Assembly (NCBI RefSeq): GCF_910592395.1
Contig: NC_088309.1
Span: forward strand, 14,698,599 to 14,762,598
DNA from: Lineus longissimus
Taxonomy: Eukaryota > Nemertea > Pilidiophora > Heteronemertea > Lineidae
Direction of reading: 5' to 3'
Length of the DNA: 64,000 bases
Shown: positions 29,237-40,698 of the stretch, one piece after another
Layout: every line of letters starts with the position of its first letter
Position numbering within the stretch: the first letter of the stretch is position 1
The notes under the pieces: generated by a model
What the model saw: only the letters and a program-made list of their open reading frames with translations
Told to the model about the DNA's origin: nothing
Databases searched by the model: none
Position numbers and translations under genes: made by a program

Positions 29237-29853
29237 TAGACTTGGACTTGGAGTAACTCAATCTTGCCTGCCCAGCTGCTGCCTTTAAATAGTCCCTTTA
29301 AATATCTGTTTATGTTAATGAGGTTGCAGTAGGGAAGTTCAGCCTAGTGTCGTGCACAGGCCATGGAATGTACAAAAGAACAGGACTCGCTATTCGAAGG
29401 ACTATTTTCTATTTACGCCGTGTAGTACATACATGTAGTGTATTGGGGAGGTCAGTGTAAATAGAAAATAGTCCTTCGAATAGAGAGTCATGTTCTATTG
29501 TACATTCCTAGCAGGCCTATGGTCGTGTTCTGGTCATTGGTCATGCCGACTTACTGGCGGCTCATATTGATCATAAAGTCCTCATGCCCTACAGATGGTG
29601 GATCGGCATGGTCAGGGGCACGATCAAAATCTGCGCACACGTTGATGAGGCTAAAAGGGGTATTGGGAAATGAGCATTCCTCCTTCCATTCCGACTGAAT
29701 ACCAGTTTTAGTTACACCCGCGTTCGCGGCCACAACCATGGCAACAAGATGGAGTCTGCAGACCAGAATTCGCCACAAGACTGGTTTCTGCGTTTCGTTT
29801 CTGTGTTTCTGTGTTTCTGTTTCGTTTCTGTGTTTCTTGTTTTACAACTACCC
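28683..29853. mobile_element. 1171-bp foldback/Mutator-like non-autonomous element
   Basis: It has GGGTAGTTGTAAAACAAG ends, with inverted repeats of about 70 bp made of GAAACGCAGAAAC-type subrepeats. It is flanked by 9-bp duplications CCTAAAGCA at 28674-28682 and 29854-29862. A 9-bp duplication and subrepeat-built TIRs fit Mutator-like or Foldback elements. It has no coding gene. It contains poly-G runs at 28914-28936 and 29203-29233 and a hairpin (about 29388-29486, with TATTCGAAGGACTATTTTCT and its complement). Removing it restores continuity of the HARBI1 region. Confidence 0.88.
29203..29233 (+). repeat. Poly-G tract of 31 bases
   Basis: An uninterrupted G run that could form a quadruplex. 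Similar tracts lie at 28914-28936 (23 G) and 49808-49835 (28 G), and C runs at 1989-2005 and 43934-43946. Exact lengths are unreliable in sequencing. Confidence 0.8.
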
Positions 29854-30079
29854 CCTAAAGCAACGGTTCAGATGCCTCCGCAAAGAGATTCAATACACAC
29901 CACAAAAGGCAAGGATTATTGTTCAGTCCTGCTGCCTGCTCCACAACATTGCTGTCCGGGATAGATTGACCTTAGTGGAGGATTTAGATGACGATGACGA
30001 TGATGACGAGGACTCTGATGATGACGTAGGGGATGATGACTTTCCTCCTCGAGACATGGATGTGAACGGCAATCAAATT

Positions 30080-30170
30080 TGCCAGCTTGAAAATTGAGTT
30101 CTGAGTAGAACTCCACGAAAACATCAAATTCAGTATCAGTCCAATTGCGAGATCGCTGTCTCTCGGCCAT
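30080..30170 (-). pseudogene. Remnant of a Harbinger MYB/SANT-like ORF
   Basis: A minus-strand ATG at 30170 starts ERQRSRNWTDTEFDVFVEF, a pattern like the beginning of a MYB/SANT-type DNA-binding domain (NWT-x-E). The rest of the domain is absent; the frame runs into the 3' end of the convergent nuclease gene. Autonomous Harbingers encode such a second protein, so this is probably what remains after an internal deletion. Confidence 0.35.
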
Positions 30171-30519
30171 GTTCCCAGAACAGAGTTAATGCATGGAAAG
30201 GAAGTTTCGTATGTCGACAGGGCATTCTTATAGTGTATAGGAACCAAAGACACTGACATTGACACATTTTGCCATGGCCCGATCATGTTTTACAAATCTC
30301 AACACAATAAAACACTCTGCGTTCGAGTTATTATTTTTTCACCAATGAGGTACACCATACAATCATTTATTAATGGCAGGCCTGTTAAATTTAATGTAAT
30401 GGCAGAGTAAAAACGAGTTATGGAATGCTTTTAATACGCAGCTTTAAATAGACGTTATATCCTTCCTTTATGGTACCTGGAAGGAAGTCTGTAAAAAAGT
30501 TTTATGAAACAGGTCCCTG

Positions 30520-31550
30520 GGCTTTAGATGAATATTTTTTTCAATGGGAGGAGTACCCCCTCAGTTGTTGTGGTGAGTACAATACTCTATTGCAGAGGAA
30601 AAGAGTAATGTGCGCTTGCATACTTAACCTTGAATCAATTAAGGATGAAGTTTCTATGCAAGAAATTACATTTTCCCATTATTTTAGTTGGACACCATGG
30701 GATATCATCACATGTACGCCCAGAACTTTATCCTACTTTGAAAATTTGGGTTAGCAAATGCTTCAAAGTTAGTAGAATACTGTACTGTAAGTACTGGCCA
30801 CAAACCTAAGAAACAAGCGTTTTGTTTTGTTTGGAATAGCCATCATACATGTACCATTCATAAATGTTGAAGGTATCAGCAAGTCTGCTTTGTCAAAGGA
30901 CAGTGACTGTAAAATCGGCAAACCATATCTTCATGTATGAACAAAATATTCTTCAATCGGCTAACATGACTAATGGGATGCGCTTTCTGACGACTGAGAT
31001 AAGTTTGATGTTATTTCTATCCTATTACGGCTCAGGTTTATAGCAGACGAAATCATGCTTCTGTGGCACACTCTAAAAGCTGAGACAAGACCACAATTGA
31101 TTTTTTAAGCCTTTTAGCAGTTAAATTGTCAATGTTTGACCGCGACGCATTAAAGAATGCGTCAAGTAGTGAAACTGAAATTCGGATATGATATACGGGT
31201 TAGTCTTGCGAGTAACTGGTGCGATTTAAATTGGTGATTGACCACGGAATTTTTTTTTTAAATTGACAAGTTTGACACAAGTGGACATTTTTACCCATTT
31301 CGGCCATTTTCACTCCAAATTTAAACCCCCCCCTCCCCCCCCCTATGGCCAGGTTGTCAAAATTCAAAATTATTTTTTTTACCAAACAATTTATTTATAT
31401 CTGTAGACTTGCCACAGCAAATATTTTTTCAATACCTCTCCAAATATGTACTTGAGAGTAAAAAACATGCACTCGTCTAATAGATAGGCCTCGACCCTCC
31501 AACCTATGAATATTCATTAGTGGTCTTGTCTCAACTAGGGGTGCTTCCAA
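30520..31550. other. Intergenic sequence
   Basis: No gene is supported. A short C-rich run lies at about 31327-31342. Confidence 0.5.
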
Positions 31551-31995
31551 GCACCCCAAAGGGTGTCATAGCCCGCCGCCCACAGGGCACCCCGCAGAGC
31601 ACGCCTAAACAGGGTGCTGTTATAGCACCCTATAATAAAGGGTGCCATAAGATAGGGTGCTATAGAAAGGGGTGCTATGGATAGGGTGCCATGGAAATGG
31701 GGGTGCTATGGATAGGGTGCTATGGATAGGGTGCTATGGATAGGGTGCTATGGATAGGGTGCTATAGGAATAGGGTGCTATGACTTGGGGTGCCATAGAG
31801 GAAGGGTGCTATGGATAGGGTGCCATAGCAAATAGGGTGCTACACCTTAGGGTGCTATGTGGGAAGGGTGCCCTGTGGGCGGCGAAAGGTGCTCTGGTTA
31901 ATGAAGGGTGCTATGGGTTTAGGGTGCCACACAAAGCACCTTTGGGTTCTAGAAGGCACCCTTAGTTAGGGTGCCATTGAATCACCTTAGGGTGC
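31551..31995. repeat. Minisatellite, ~14-bp unit GGGTGCTATGGATA
   Basis: Many variant copies of GGGTGC(T/C)AT(G/A)G lie in a row, most regular at 31690-31765. Edges contain CCCGCAGAGCACGC. Related copies occur at 52905-53010 and 53650-53725, so the unit is dispersed in this genome. Confidence 0.85.
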
Positions 31996-32179
31996 TAGAA
32001 GGCACCATTTTGTGCTTGAGTGACCAATTTGTTGTCAGATGAGAACCTTTATTTCAGTGATCTATGATTTCTGAAAAATATGATAAATTTGATTTAATCA
32101 CTCAGAAATGCAGGTTCTACATGACAAAGCAAATAAAAAAAAAAAAGAAAATGTACATGTACATGTCCATTCATAAAAG

Positions 32180-32517
32180 TTTATTGGTATTCAAATACCA
32201 TAACTATAACATGTATAACTTAACTTATAACACAACAATTTGAGATCTGAATAATTTCTTATGCTACAGCAGTAATTTCGCCAATAATCATTTAATTGTA
32301 GATAACAAGTTACATTAATATCTGAACTTGACCTTAACTGTTCAAGGCCAGACAATTTTTTCAATCGAATTAACCTCATTTCTTGTCATTTATGTTCACA
32401 GTGCATAAAATTATTCATAAGAGACTATGGAATACATTGCATCCCAGATAAATTCAGTTGAAATTCAGTTCATTCATTGACATTTGAGGTAATGAAACGG
32501 CCAGGGGCCATTGTGCT
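32180..32517. repeat. Satellite-like sequence split from the 38-kb array by the L1
   Basis: Motifs such as GTTCACAGTGCAT, ATTCAGTTGAAATTCA and GGGGCCATTGTGCTCACCGT relate this to the repeats at 38215-39080 and to the CACCGTA-type ends of the 300-bp array. The L1 below landed inside this repeat region. Confidence 0.5.
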
Positions 32518-32753
32518 CACCGTAAGTATTTTTTTTGTAATTGATAATTTTATTCACCAAAAACACAACTGTTACATAAAGTTCTACAGAATAAGAGGGC
32601 ATGCAAGTACATAATATTGTTACAATATAAAACGATAGATGGCGACCTTGTTGTTCAAAACGGTTCAGGGTATAGTAAATTCCTTTTGCGGCTACAGATA
32701 ACAAGGCAAAAGTGGGTCAGCGTGCAATTACTCGACGAAATGTACAGTGTATG

Positions 32754-34097
32754 TTATGCTATATTTTCCAGGGCATCTATGAGAAGGCCCCATTTCATCA
32801 TGAACTTATCGTGTTTGAGATAGATCTTTTCTATTCTCGACGTGAACCGTATCATTGATAATAAGTTTCTGAAGAATGGTTGCGATTGTCTGAGTTTACA
32901 GTGATACAAGAATTGTTTTGCAATTAAATTGATATGCTGGACCAGTTCCGATGAACGAGGATCTCCCAGAATTACTTCTCGGAGATTTGGTAGAAATTGT
33001 TCGCCATGATCCGAGAGCCACTCTGACAATCGCAACCATACTGACTTTGCGTGGGTACACTCAAAAAAGACATGTTCCAAAGTTTCCGTGTAAAAGCCAC
33101 AGAAGCTGCACATTCTGGATTCGCTAATGCCATATTTATGCAAGAGGACATTGGTGGGCAAAATACGATGCAGTATTTTTAACTGGAAAAATCGCAATTT
33201 GGTCTCCCTCGTACAAATGAATGGAATTGAATAGATTGATGACCAATCAATGTCCTCTCCAAATAAGTTTTCCCATTTGCGTTGTGATTTATCCGGACAT
33301 GTTGCATACATTTTGATCACCCTTTTATAATATATTTGGGTTGGTTTAGCACAGTTTTTGATAGCAGCAATATTTACCGGCATAAATTCGACCAGTTTAC
33401 ATCCGCCTTCCTTTATACGCTTTTTCCAATTCTTTGGTATGTCATCAACCAGAGCCTTGTGCTGCAGAAAGTGTACATTACCCGTAAATTCAGGTGAGAG
33501 CTTTTCCCAAGTGAGAAAGTTACCATCGTCATCTATAATTTGATTAATAAATTGTACACCACTTTCGTGCCAGCCTTTGTAAAATATACTCCTCCCATTG
33601 ATTTTGATATATTTGTTATGAAATAATGGCTGCTTTAAAATGTCCTCAATATTTGAGTTGCGATCTATTTCACTACTGACCAGAGACACCCAAGCACCGA
33701 AAACATCCTTCCAGAAGGGGTTAAGTTTGGATAAAAACGAGGAATTGTTATCATTACTATACCAGATAAAGTGTCCACCATAATCCTCGAGAGTGGACAC
33801 CAGTAAAGTATTCCAGGGGGTAACCTTGTCAAGCTTAATCAGCCGTTTGATCCAAGACAATTTAAGTGATTGACAAAAGAGAGTAACATTTGGAACATTG
33901 AAACCACCATTTTCATAGCAATTAAACATTGTTGTACGTTTGATTTTGTCTCTCTTGTTTGCCCAGATGAATTCAAAAATTCGCTTTTGGAGAGCGTCAA
34001 GAATATGTCTTGGTGGGTTAGGTAGAGCCATGAAAAGGTGTACCAGTTTAGACAAAGCAAGGGATTTGGCAATGACGATGCGACCAAATACTGTCAA
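32754..34097 (-). pseudogene. LINE ORF2 C-terminal part with zf-RVT
   Basis: This 447-aa frame begins within the thumb region (VFGRIVIAKSLALSKLVHLF) and ends with a zf-RVT zinc knuckle (CSFCGFYTETLEHVFFEC). It directly follows the RT frame with a frame change near 34100-34125. Confidence 0.85.
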
Positions 34098-34117
34098 GTT
34101 CCTAGCCGTCCAGGCAT

Positions 34118-34963
34118 TTAAGGTAGCCTGGAAGTCTTTAGCTTTGTGCGATAATTCGTTTCCGTGTAATCATTGCTATCCAGGTCGAATTTGATCCCCA
34201 AGCTTCTAAATGAGCCACGTGTTTGCCATTGAAGAGGCAAATCCGGAGGGTAGATAACATCATCATTCAATCCTATTCGAACCACAACTGTTTTATCATA
34301 ATTAAGATGCAGACCTGAGCAGTCTGCAAATGCCTCTAAAATATGGAGGACAGTGCAGAAAGTCTCCTGATCGTTTTCAAGGAATAAATCGGTGTCATCC
34401 GCATATTGACTGATGAGAAATTCAGAACTGTCAATATTGATACCTTTAACATCCGGGTGTTCGACGAGGGCAGCTGTCAGCAACTGTGTTGCCAAAATGA
34501 ATAGGTAAGGGGACAAGGGGTCCCCTTGTCGCACCCCTCTTTGTACTGGGAAACTGGCTGACAGAAATCCGTTTTGAATTATCCGACTCTCACTGTTAGT
34601 ATATAATATTGTTATCCACTTTTTAAAGGTATCACCAAAGTTAAAATAATCGAGGACTTTGTCAAGGAAAGAATGACTTAGAGTATCAAAGGCCTTTTGA
34701 AAATCGAGCAAAAGAATTAAACCTGCCGCGTTTCGCTTGTCTAGTTCCTGAATTATATCATACATGAGTCTTGTACATTCACCAATATATCGACCTTTCA
34801 TAAAGCCTTTTTGATGCGGAGATATTAATTTGTCTAAATCAAGTTTCATTCTATTCGCCATGACTCCAGATAAAAGTTTGTAGTCCACATTCAGAAGCGA
34901 GATAGGGCGCCAGTTCTTTAGGTAATCTTTAGATTTCCCTGGTTTGGGAATGCAAGTTATCAC
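34118..34963 (-). pseudogene. LINE reverse transcriptase domain
   Basis: This 281-aa frame has the RT blocks: ITCIPKPGKSKDYLKNWRPI, LLLDFQKAFDTL (first catalytic Asp), VRQGDPLSPYLF and QYADDTDLFL (the catalytic YADD). The catalytic residues are intact but the frame breaks on both sides (overlap with 34960-35643 and loss at 34118). Confidence 0.92.
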
Positions 34964-36513
34964 ACCTTGTCGTTGTGTGAGTTGGAGAGTGAATTGTTGT
35001 CTAATGCCGCATCAAAAGATCTGACTAAAAATGGGTTAATGTCCGTCCAAAAAAATTTATAAAACTCAACTGTAAAACCGGATGATCCTGGACTTTTTCC
35101 GTTTTTCATATTTTTCAACACCTCTAAACATTCCGCACTAGTTACATCACCTTCACATTGTTCCTTTTCGTCATTGTTCAGTTTGATTAAAAAGTCGCTC
35201 TCCTTTGGAAAGAATATACTATCATACTCTGGTTTCGAAGTTACAGAACGGGCCCTATATAGGTCAGCATAAAAGTTCCGTTGCTCGAGTAAAATGTTTT
35301 CATTACCAACTATTTCCGCACCATTCGAGTCAATGAGAAGATTCATTGTTTTTTTCCGATAATGTCGTTTTTCTAGATTACAGAAATATTTTGAATTCCG
35401 TTCGCCATGTAGATTCCATCTTGCCTTTGCGCGCAACATAGTGCCTTCCACCATCGGTTCTCTGAGTAGTTTTAAGTCATTTTGAACATCCTGAAGGCAC
35501 TGATAATTGATTTCGTCAGGATTATCCGAAAGATGAGCAAAACATTGATCAATTGTCTTATTGATATCGTTTTCTTTCTTGTCCAGTTCCTTCTTTTTCG
35601 CTGATGAGTATGCAATAGTTTTGCCTCGAATTTGGAGCTTCAACGTTTCAAAGAAAAGTGAATCCTCAATTTTTAAGGGGAGCTCAGATAACGGAATGTC
35701 CGACGGGTAGGGTACAGCTGAGTATTGCGCAATAGTGTCACTTATACATTGTTTTACTTCCCGAACAAATTGTTTATCCCTCAGAAGGGAGTTATTAAAT
35801 TTCGATAGACCACGGCCCTTTTCATCATTGGGCAGAAACAGTCACTGTCTTTCAACCAAAAAAAACTGGTGACAGTCAATGAGAAGATTCATTGTTTTTT
35901 TCCGATAATGTCGTTTTTCTAGATTACAGAAATATTTTGAATTCCGTTCGCCATGTAGATTCCATCTTGCCTTTGCGCGCAACATAGTGCCTTCCACCAT
36001 CGGTTCTCTGAGTAGTTTTAAGTCATTTTGAACATCCTGAAGGCACTGATAATTGATTTCGTCAGGATTATCCGAAAGATAAGCAAAACATTGATCAATT
36101 GTCTTATTGATATCGTTTTCTTTCTTGTCCAGTTCCTTCTTTTTCGCTGATGAGTATGCAATAGTTTTGCCTCGAATTTGGAGCTTCAACGTTTCAAAGA
36201 AAAGTGAATCCTCAATTTTTAAGGGGAGCTCAGATAACGGAATGTCCGACGGGTAGGGTACAGCTGAGTATTGCGCAATAGTGTCACTTATACATTGTTT
36301 TACTTCCCGAACAAATTGTTTATCCCTCAGAAGGGAGTTATTAAATTTCCATAGACCACGGCCCTTTTCATCATTGGGCAGAAACAGCCCTAGTTCCATA
36401 ACACTATGGTCACTTCTATAACCAGCCTTAATTTCACAATGCTTAATAACATCTGTCAGATCAGAGGAACTAGAAAGTAATCTATACGACTGTGCTTCCG
36501 CCTTGAGTGCCAA
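34960..36513 (-). pseudogene. LINE ORF2 linker and endonuclease end, internally duplicated
   Basis: Frames 35643-34960 and 36513-35842 carry the same linker sequence (ARWNLHGERNSKYFCNLEKR). The outer one begins with the end of an APE-type endonuclease (YRSDHSVMEL, with the conserved SDH). The two copies are the tandem duplication listed below; most of the endonuclease is missing. Confidence 0.85.
35329..36387. repeat. 513-bp tandem duplication within the LINE
   Basis: 35329-35841 and 35875-36387 are nearly identical (a few substitutions, for example near 35535/36081), separated by 33 bp of unrelated filler containing GTCTTTCAACC and an A8 run. Confidence 0.9.
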
Positions 36514-36689
36514 GTATATATCCTGGAAGATGGGTTAGTAGCACCGTAAGTATTTTTAGTAGACAGTTACAGAAAGTGCTACAGTATGTAGGCCTCTCAT
36601 AATTTATACATGCATCTGTGACCAGTTCAGAGCCGGCCCTGGCCAAGTGGTGAATCCGAGACTTGTGGTTCCAAGCTTGTAGAGTCTAG

Positions 36690-38102
36690 GTGAAAATGAT
36701 AGTGAAGAAACGTGCCACTCCATGACAATGGTGAATATATTTTTAACTTTGACCTCAGTGACCCTGACAGGTAGGTCAAATAACAAACCAGGGTGATATG
36801 TGATGTAGACACATCCACCCGACCATAACAATTTCATCACTCGTTACACTACAGCAATCGGAAAAAAACGATTTCCAAGATGGCCGCCTAATTAAATCTA
36901 TGGCACCAAATAAATCAAAAAATGAAGAAAATGTAAGATAGAACTCAGAAAAGAAAAAAGGAAAAGATGAAAAATAAAAATATTTTTGGCTGTTCTTGAC
37001 CGGGGTTTGAACTCACGACCTTTGGATTGCCACAATACGAGGAAAAACCCACAAAACATGCAATTTCGGCCATATTTGAATTCCGATCTGGCTGAAACTT
37101 GGCATACAAATAGTGGCTTCTTAGATGCATCATTACACAAAATTAAAACTCTTTACATTGAACAACGACAAAACGTACCAAGAACGGTAAAGTTTTCAAC
37201 TTTGACCTCTGTGAACTTGAAAGGTGGGTCAAATCAAAAACCCGTAAGATATGTGATGTATCCTTGCTAGGAGTACCTACCATGAAACTTTTATCAAAAA
37301 CAAATCAGTAATAAGCGAGAAATCACACTTTTTGAGTTTTGAGTTTGGGCCCCCTGGTGGCCAAGTCAATAATCAGACCGAACCAAAATTCAGTGTAAAA
37401 GGTCAACTGACCTAGGGGGTCATTTGTTCAAAGTTTCAAGTTCATAACTGTTGCGGTTGAGAAACGTGCCATAGTTACACTCAAACGGCAAATTTACGCC
37501 ATTTGACCTCTGCGACCTTAAAAAGTAGGTCAAATCCGAAAAATCATGCAACATCTGAGGTAACCTTGCTAGGGGTCCCTGCCATAAAAGTTTCATCAAA
37601 AACAATTTGCTAATAAGCAGGCTATTGCACTTCTTACTTTTTCTGTTTTGGCCCCCTGGTGGCAAAGTCAAGAATCAGATCAGGCTGAAACTCAGCACCA
37701 GAGGTCATCTGATATAGGGGGTTATATGTACCAAGTTTCAAGCTCATAGCTTTGGTGGTTGAGAAACGTGCCATCGTTACACTCAAACGGCCAATTCACG
37801 CCATTTGACCTCTGCGACCTTGAAAAGTAGATCAAATTAAAAACCCGTAAGATATATGATGTATCCTTGCTATGAGTACCTACCACAAAAGTTTTATCGA
37901 AAACAAGTCACTAATAAGCGAGATATCACACTTTTTAGATATCCACATTTGGTCCCCTGGTGGCCAAGTAGAGAATCAGATCGGACAGAAATTTAGTGTC
38001 ACGGGTCATCTGACCTAGGGGGTCATGTGTACAAAGTTTTAAGTTCATAGGCCTAGCGGTTAAAAAACGTGCCACTGTTTTTGAACTAGGATACGACGGA
38101 CA

Positions 38103-38133
<31 letters not shown>

Positions 38134-38190
38134 ACGACGACGGACGACGGACACTGCAGTATTGCATAGACTCCCCTACGGTGAGCCAAA
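36690..38190. repeat. Array of ~300-bp units ending in (CGA)n
   Basis: GAGAAACGTGCCA recurs at about 36706, 37459, 37761 and 38061 (302- and 300-bp steps for the last three). Units include CCCCCTGGTGGCCAAG and TGACCTCTG(C/T)GA. The array ends with a CGACGA microsatellite (about 38100-38150) and GACTCCCCTACGGTGAGCC. Each unit carries a TGACCT...AGGTCA pair. ORFs here are by-products. Confidence 0.85.
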
Positions 38191-38214
38191 AACAGCAAGG
38201 TCGCCAAAATTAAT

Positions 38215-39080
38215 AGACTATGTACATATGAACACATTTTTAAATTTCACCTTGATCCCTGACAATCCAAAGGCCAGACAGGTCATTTAAGGACCAAACA
38301 ATTAGATTACCATTTGCATTGATCGTAGACTATTTACACAGGTACACAATGCATGAGATGAATATTTCAATTTTACCTTAATTCAGAGACTTGTCGAAAG
38401 GCAAGACAAATTCAACTGAAATTCATTAATTGTCATTTTAGTTCTTAACAGTTAGATAACCAAAAGCCATTTATCTTAGTCTATGTACACAGGAACACAT
38501 TGCATGAACATTTCAATTTTAGCTCAATGCATATATTTGCCAAAAGGCCAGAAAAATTCATTTGAAATTCATTGAGGTCGAAACAGTGAGATAACAAAAA
38601 CAACAACACATTTATCTTAGTCTATGTACACAGAACACATTGCACGATATTACAATTTTGCCTCTATTCCCAAACTTGCGGAAAGTCGAATTCAACTGAA
38701 ATTCATTCATTGTCAACACATTTACCGTAGACTTTGTACACAGGGACACATTTCATGAATATTTAAATTTTATCTCAAAGCCCTGGACATGCCGCCCAAA
38801 GGCTAGACAAATTCAATTAAAATTTACTTCATTCCTGTCATTCATTGTCATTAAATGTAACAACAGTCAGCTCATTTGAATTATAATTTCACCATCGATA
38901 CCAGACATGCCATTAGCCAGACAATTAACTCATTTGAAACCGACTTCATTTGTGTCACTCATATTCCTTCTTGGGCAAAACAGTTAGATAACCAAAAATC
39001 ATTCATATAGACTATGTACACTGGAACACATTCCATGAACATCAGTATTTCACCTCAATTCCTGTACATGCCCAAGGCGA
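38215..39080. repeat. Degenerate tandem array, ~110-145-bp units
   Basis: Variants of TATGTACACAGGAACACATT and CAATTCAACTGAAATTCATT alternate about seven times across the interval. Confidence 0.75.
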
Positions 39081-39834
39081 TACAATTACAAGTACATAGC
39101 TAAAAGTAGTTTATTAGGACTTGATACCTATTTGGCTGATAAGCCTGAAGGCAAACAGCAACTATTTAGTAAAGAGCGAAGATGATGAGAACATAGGAGG
39201 AAGGTTCTTTGAATATACAGTCCTCGAAAGATTTTCTCATGCCGACTAACCGGCCACTCATATCAATCCTAAATTCTTCTCATTACACCGCCGACATCAA
39301 GGGACGGGAAAGCGGTCAGGTGCACATTCATAAACGAATGGCCAATCGAATTGCTCGAAACAAAGTACATTGTAATTGAACAAGGCCCTGAATTGGTATT
39401 GCCATCCTCGCTTGATGATCAGGTTACTCTACTTCTATACAACACGCACTACGACGGTGGATCGGCATGGATTTTCTGGGCTAGGCATTTGAATTGATTT
39501 CCTTATTGTCTCACCGTACCACCATAGCACTACATCAGCTACAGTTCTCACTTCACATGGGTGCATGTGACCCTTAAGCACAAGTGGCTGTGTGAAATGA
39601 GGACTATAGCTGACGTAGTTCAGCAACAGGCAGTGCTGGTGAGATAAAAAGGAAGTTGATGCAAATGCGTGGCCCTGTAACTTATTTCCAGGGCTGGTTT
39701 AGTAAATTCATATTCAGTAAATCAACTAACAACTTCCACTAAAGTATTCAATATTAACTCCAACTATTATCGCCTATATTTGTGTGAAACATAATCAGAT
39801 TGGCGGTTATCCCACCCATAAGCCTGTGTAATCA
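39081..39834. other. Non-coding between arrays
   Basis: No gene or well-defined repeat is seen. Confidence 0.5.
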
Positions 39835-40352
39835 CATTGTCTGGTACCAAGCCGAGAATCAGATTGGACCGAAATTTGGTGTATGAGATTATCTGACCTT
39901 GAGGGCCCTGTTTACCCAGCTTAAGGTTCATAGCTTCAGCCATTAAGAAAGGTGTCACAGTAACACTCTGAAAAGTCTAACAGCCAATTTTTGCCATTTG
40001 ACCTTGAAAAGAAGGTCAGATCCCCAAATCGTAAAACAAGTGATGCATCCTTGCTGGGGGTCCCTGCCATAAAAATTTTATTGAAAAAACTTCACTCATT
40101 AGCGAGATATTGCACTTTTTCAGTTTTGGCCCCCTAGTGGCCAAGTCGAGAATTAGATCAGGCCAAAATTCGGCGTCAAAGGTTATCTGATGTAGGAAGT
40201 TATATGTACCAAGTTTCAAGTTCATAGCCCCAGCGGTTAAGAAACGTGCCACTGTAGGATACGACAACGGACGACAGGCGACGACGACGGACGTCAGATG
40301 ACGACGACGGACACTGCGGTATTGTATAGACTCCCCTACGGTGAGCCAAAAA
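39835..40352. repeat. Second, shorter copy of the 300-bp unit array
   Basis: About 1.5 units with AAGAAACGTGCCACTG, a CGACGG-rich stretch (about 40261-40315) and the same GACTCCCCTACGGTGAGCC end as at 38190. Confidence 0.8.
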
Positions 40353-40698
40353 CAATAATTTTTTTCCTTTTGACCTCTGTGACCTTGAAAAGTAGGTCAA
40401 ATTATATAGCTGAAAGTAGTAGGTAAGAAAACGAGGCGTATCTGGCTGATGAGCAAAATTGCCAAAGTACACCACTGGACTGGAATAACATACGTATTAT
40501 GTTATGTTCCGTAATCTTCAAAGTAGATCAAAGACTACTAGTATCCACAGTGAGGTAGTCATACTCATTACCCAGGGTTTTACACATGTAGTTAGCAGCA
40601 TTCATGCGAGTGATATAGCTAAAAGTACATTTTTCACATAGTGCCCCCGCTGTGGCCGAGCATAAGTCATAGTTTCTCAATGGCGAGCAAACATACCA
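40353..40698. other. 3' flank of the SAM-domain gene
   Basis: Repeat-derived sequence (a further TGACCTCTGTGACC...AGGTCA pair at about 40370-40400) and probable 3' UTR. No polyadenylation signal is assigned. Confidence 0.4.

Larger units (their letters stand above)
27909..30097 (+). pseudogene. HARBI1-like PIF/Harbinger nuclease, frameshifted and interrupted
   Basis: The ATG at 27909 opens a typical N-terminus. A DDE-4-type nuclease core follows, with the first Asp in GSIDATHC (about residue 144), the second in PGGSHDAF (about 193) and LEDSGYP. The frame then shifts near 28575. The next part, with the acidic ECCNGLLK motif, is in another frame to about 28682. A 1171-bp element is inserted there. 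The C-terminus resumes at 29854 (KQRFRCL, CLLHNIAV) and ends at 30095-30097 after an Asp-rich run. The enzyme would cut and move Harbinger DNA; this copy cannot make a full-length protein. Confidence 0.88.
4032..30519 (+). mobile_element. PIF/Harbinger transposon, split by the Polinton
   Basis: The right end reads TTTATGAAACAGGTCCCTG (30501-30519). Its reverse complement is found at the left in two pieces. CAGGGACCTGT lies at 4031-4041, just before the Polinton, and CCTGTTTCATAAA lies at 27671-27683, just after it. The simplest reading is one Harbinger-type element whose left terminal repeat was the Polinton's target. Without the Polinton (and the 1171-bp foldback in its gene) the element is about 1.7 kb. 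It carries a HARBI1-like nuclease and a remnant of a MYB-like ORF. No clear 3-bp TWA target duplication is seen, so the exact outer ends are uncertain. Confidence 0.6.
32534..36541 (-). mobile_element. 5'-truncated L1/Tx1-like LINE
   Basis: CACCGTAAGTATTTTT occurs at 32518-32533 and again at 36542-36557, a 16-bp target duplication. The T-run at the left edge fits the poly-A tail of a minus-strand element. Inside are the end of an endonuclease domain, a reverse transcriptase and a zf-RVT region in broken frames. About 4.0 kb remain of an element normally 5-7 kb. Confidence 0.9.

Noticed and set aside
37935-40475. Minus-strand ORFs with Arg runs and LAHRRGVY repeats
   Set aside because: They are translations of the (CGA)n and 300-bp array units.
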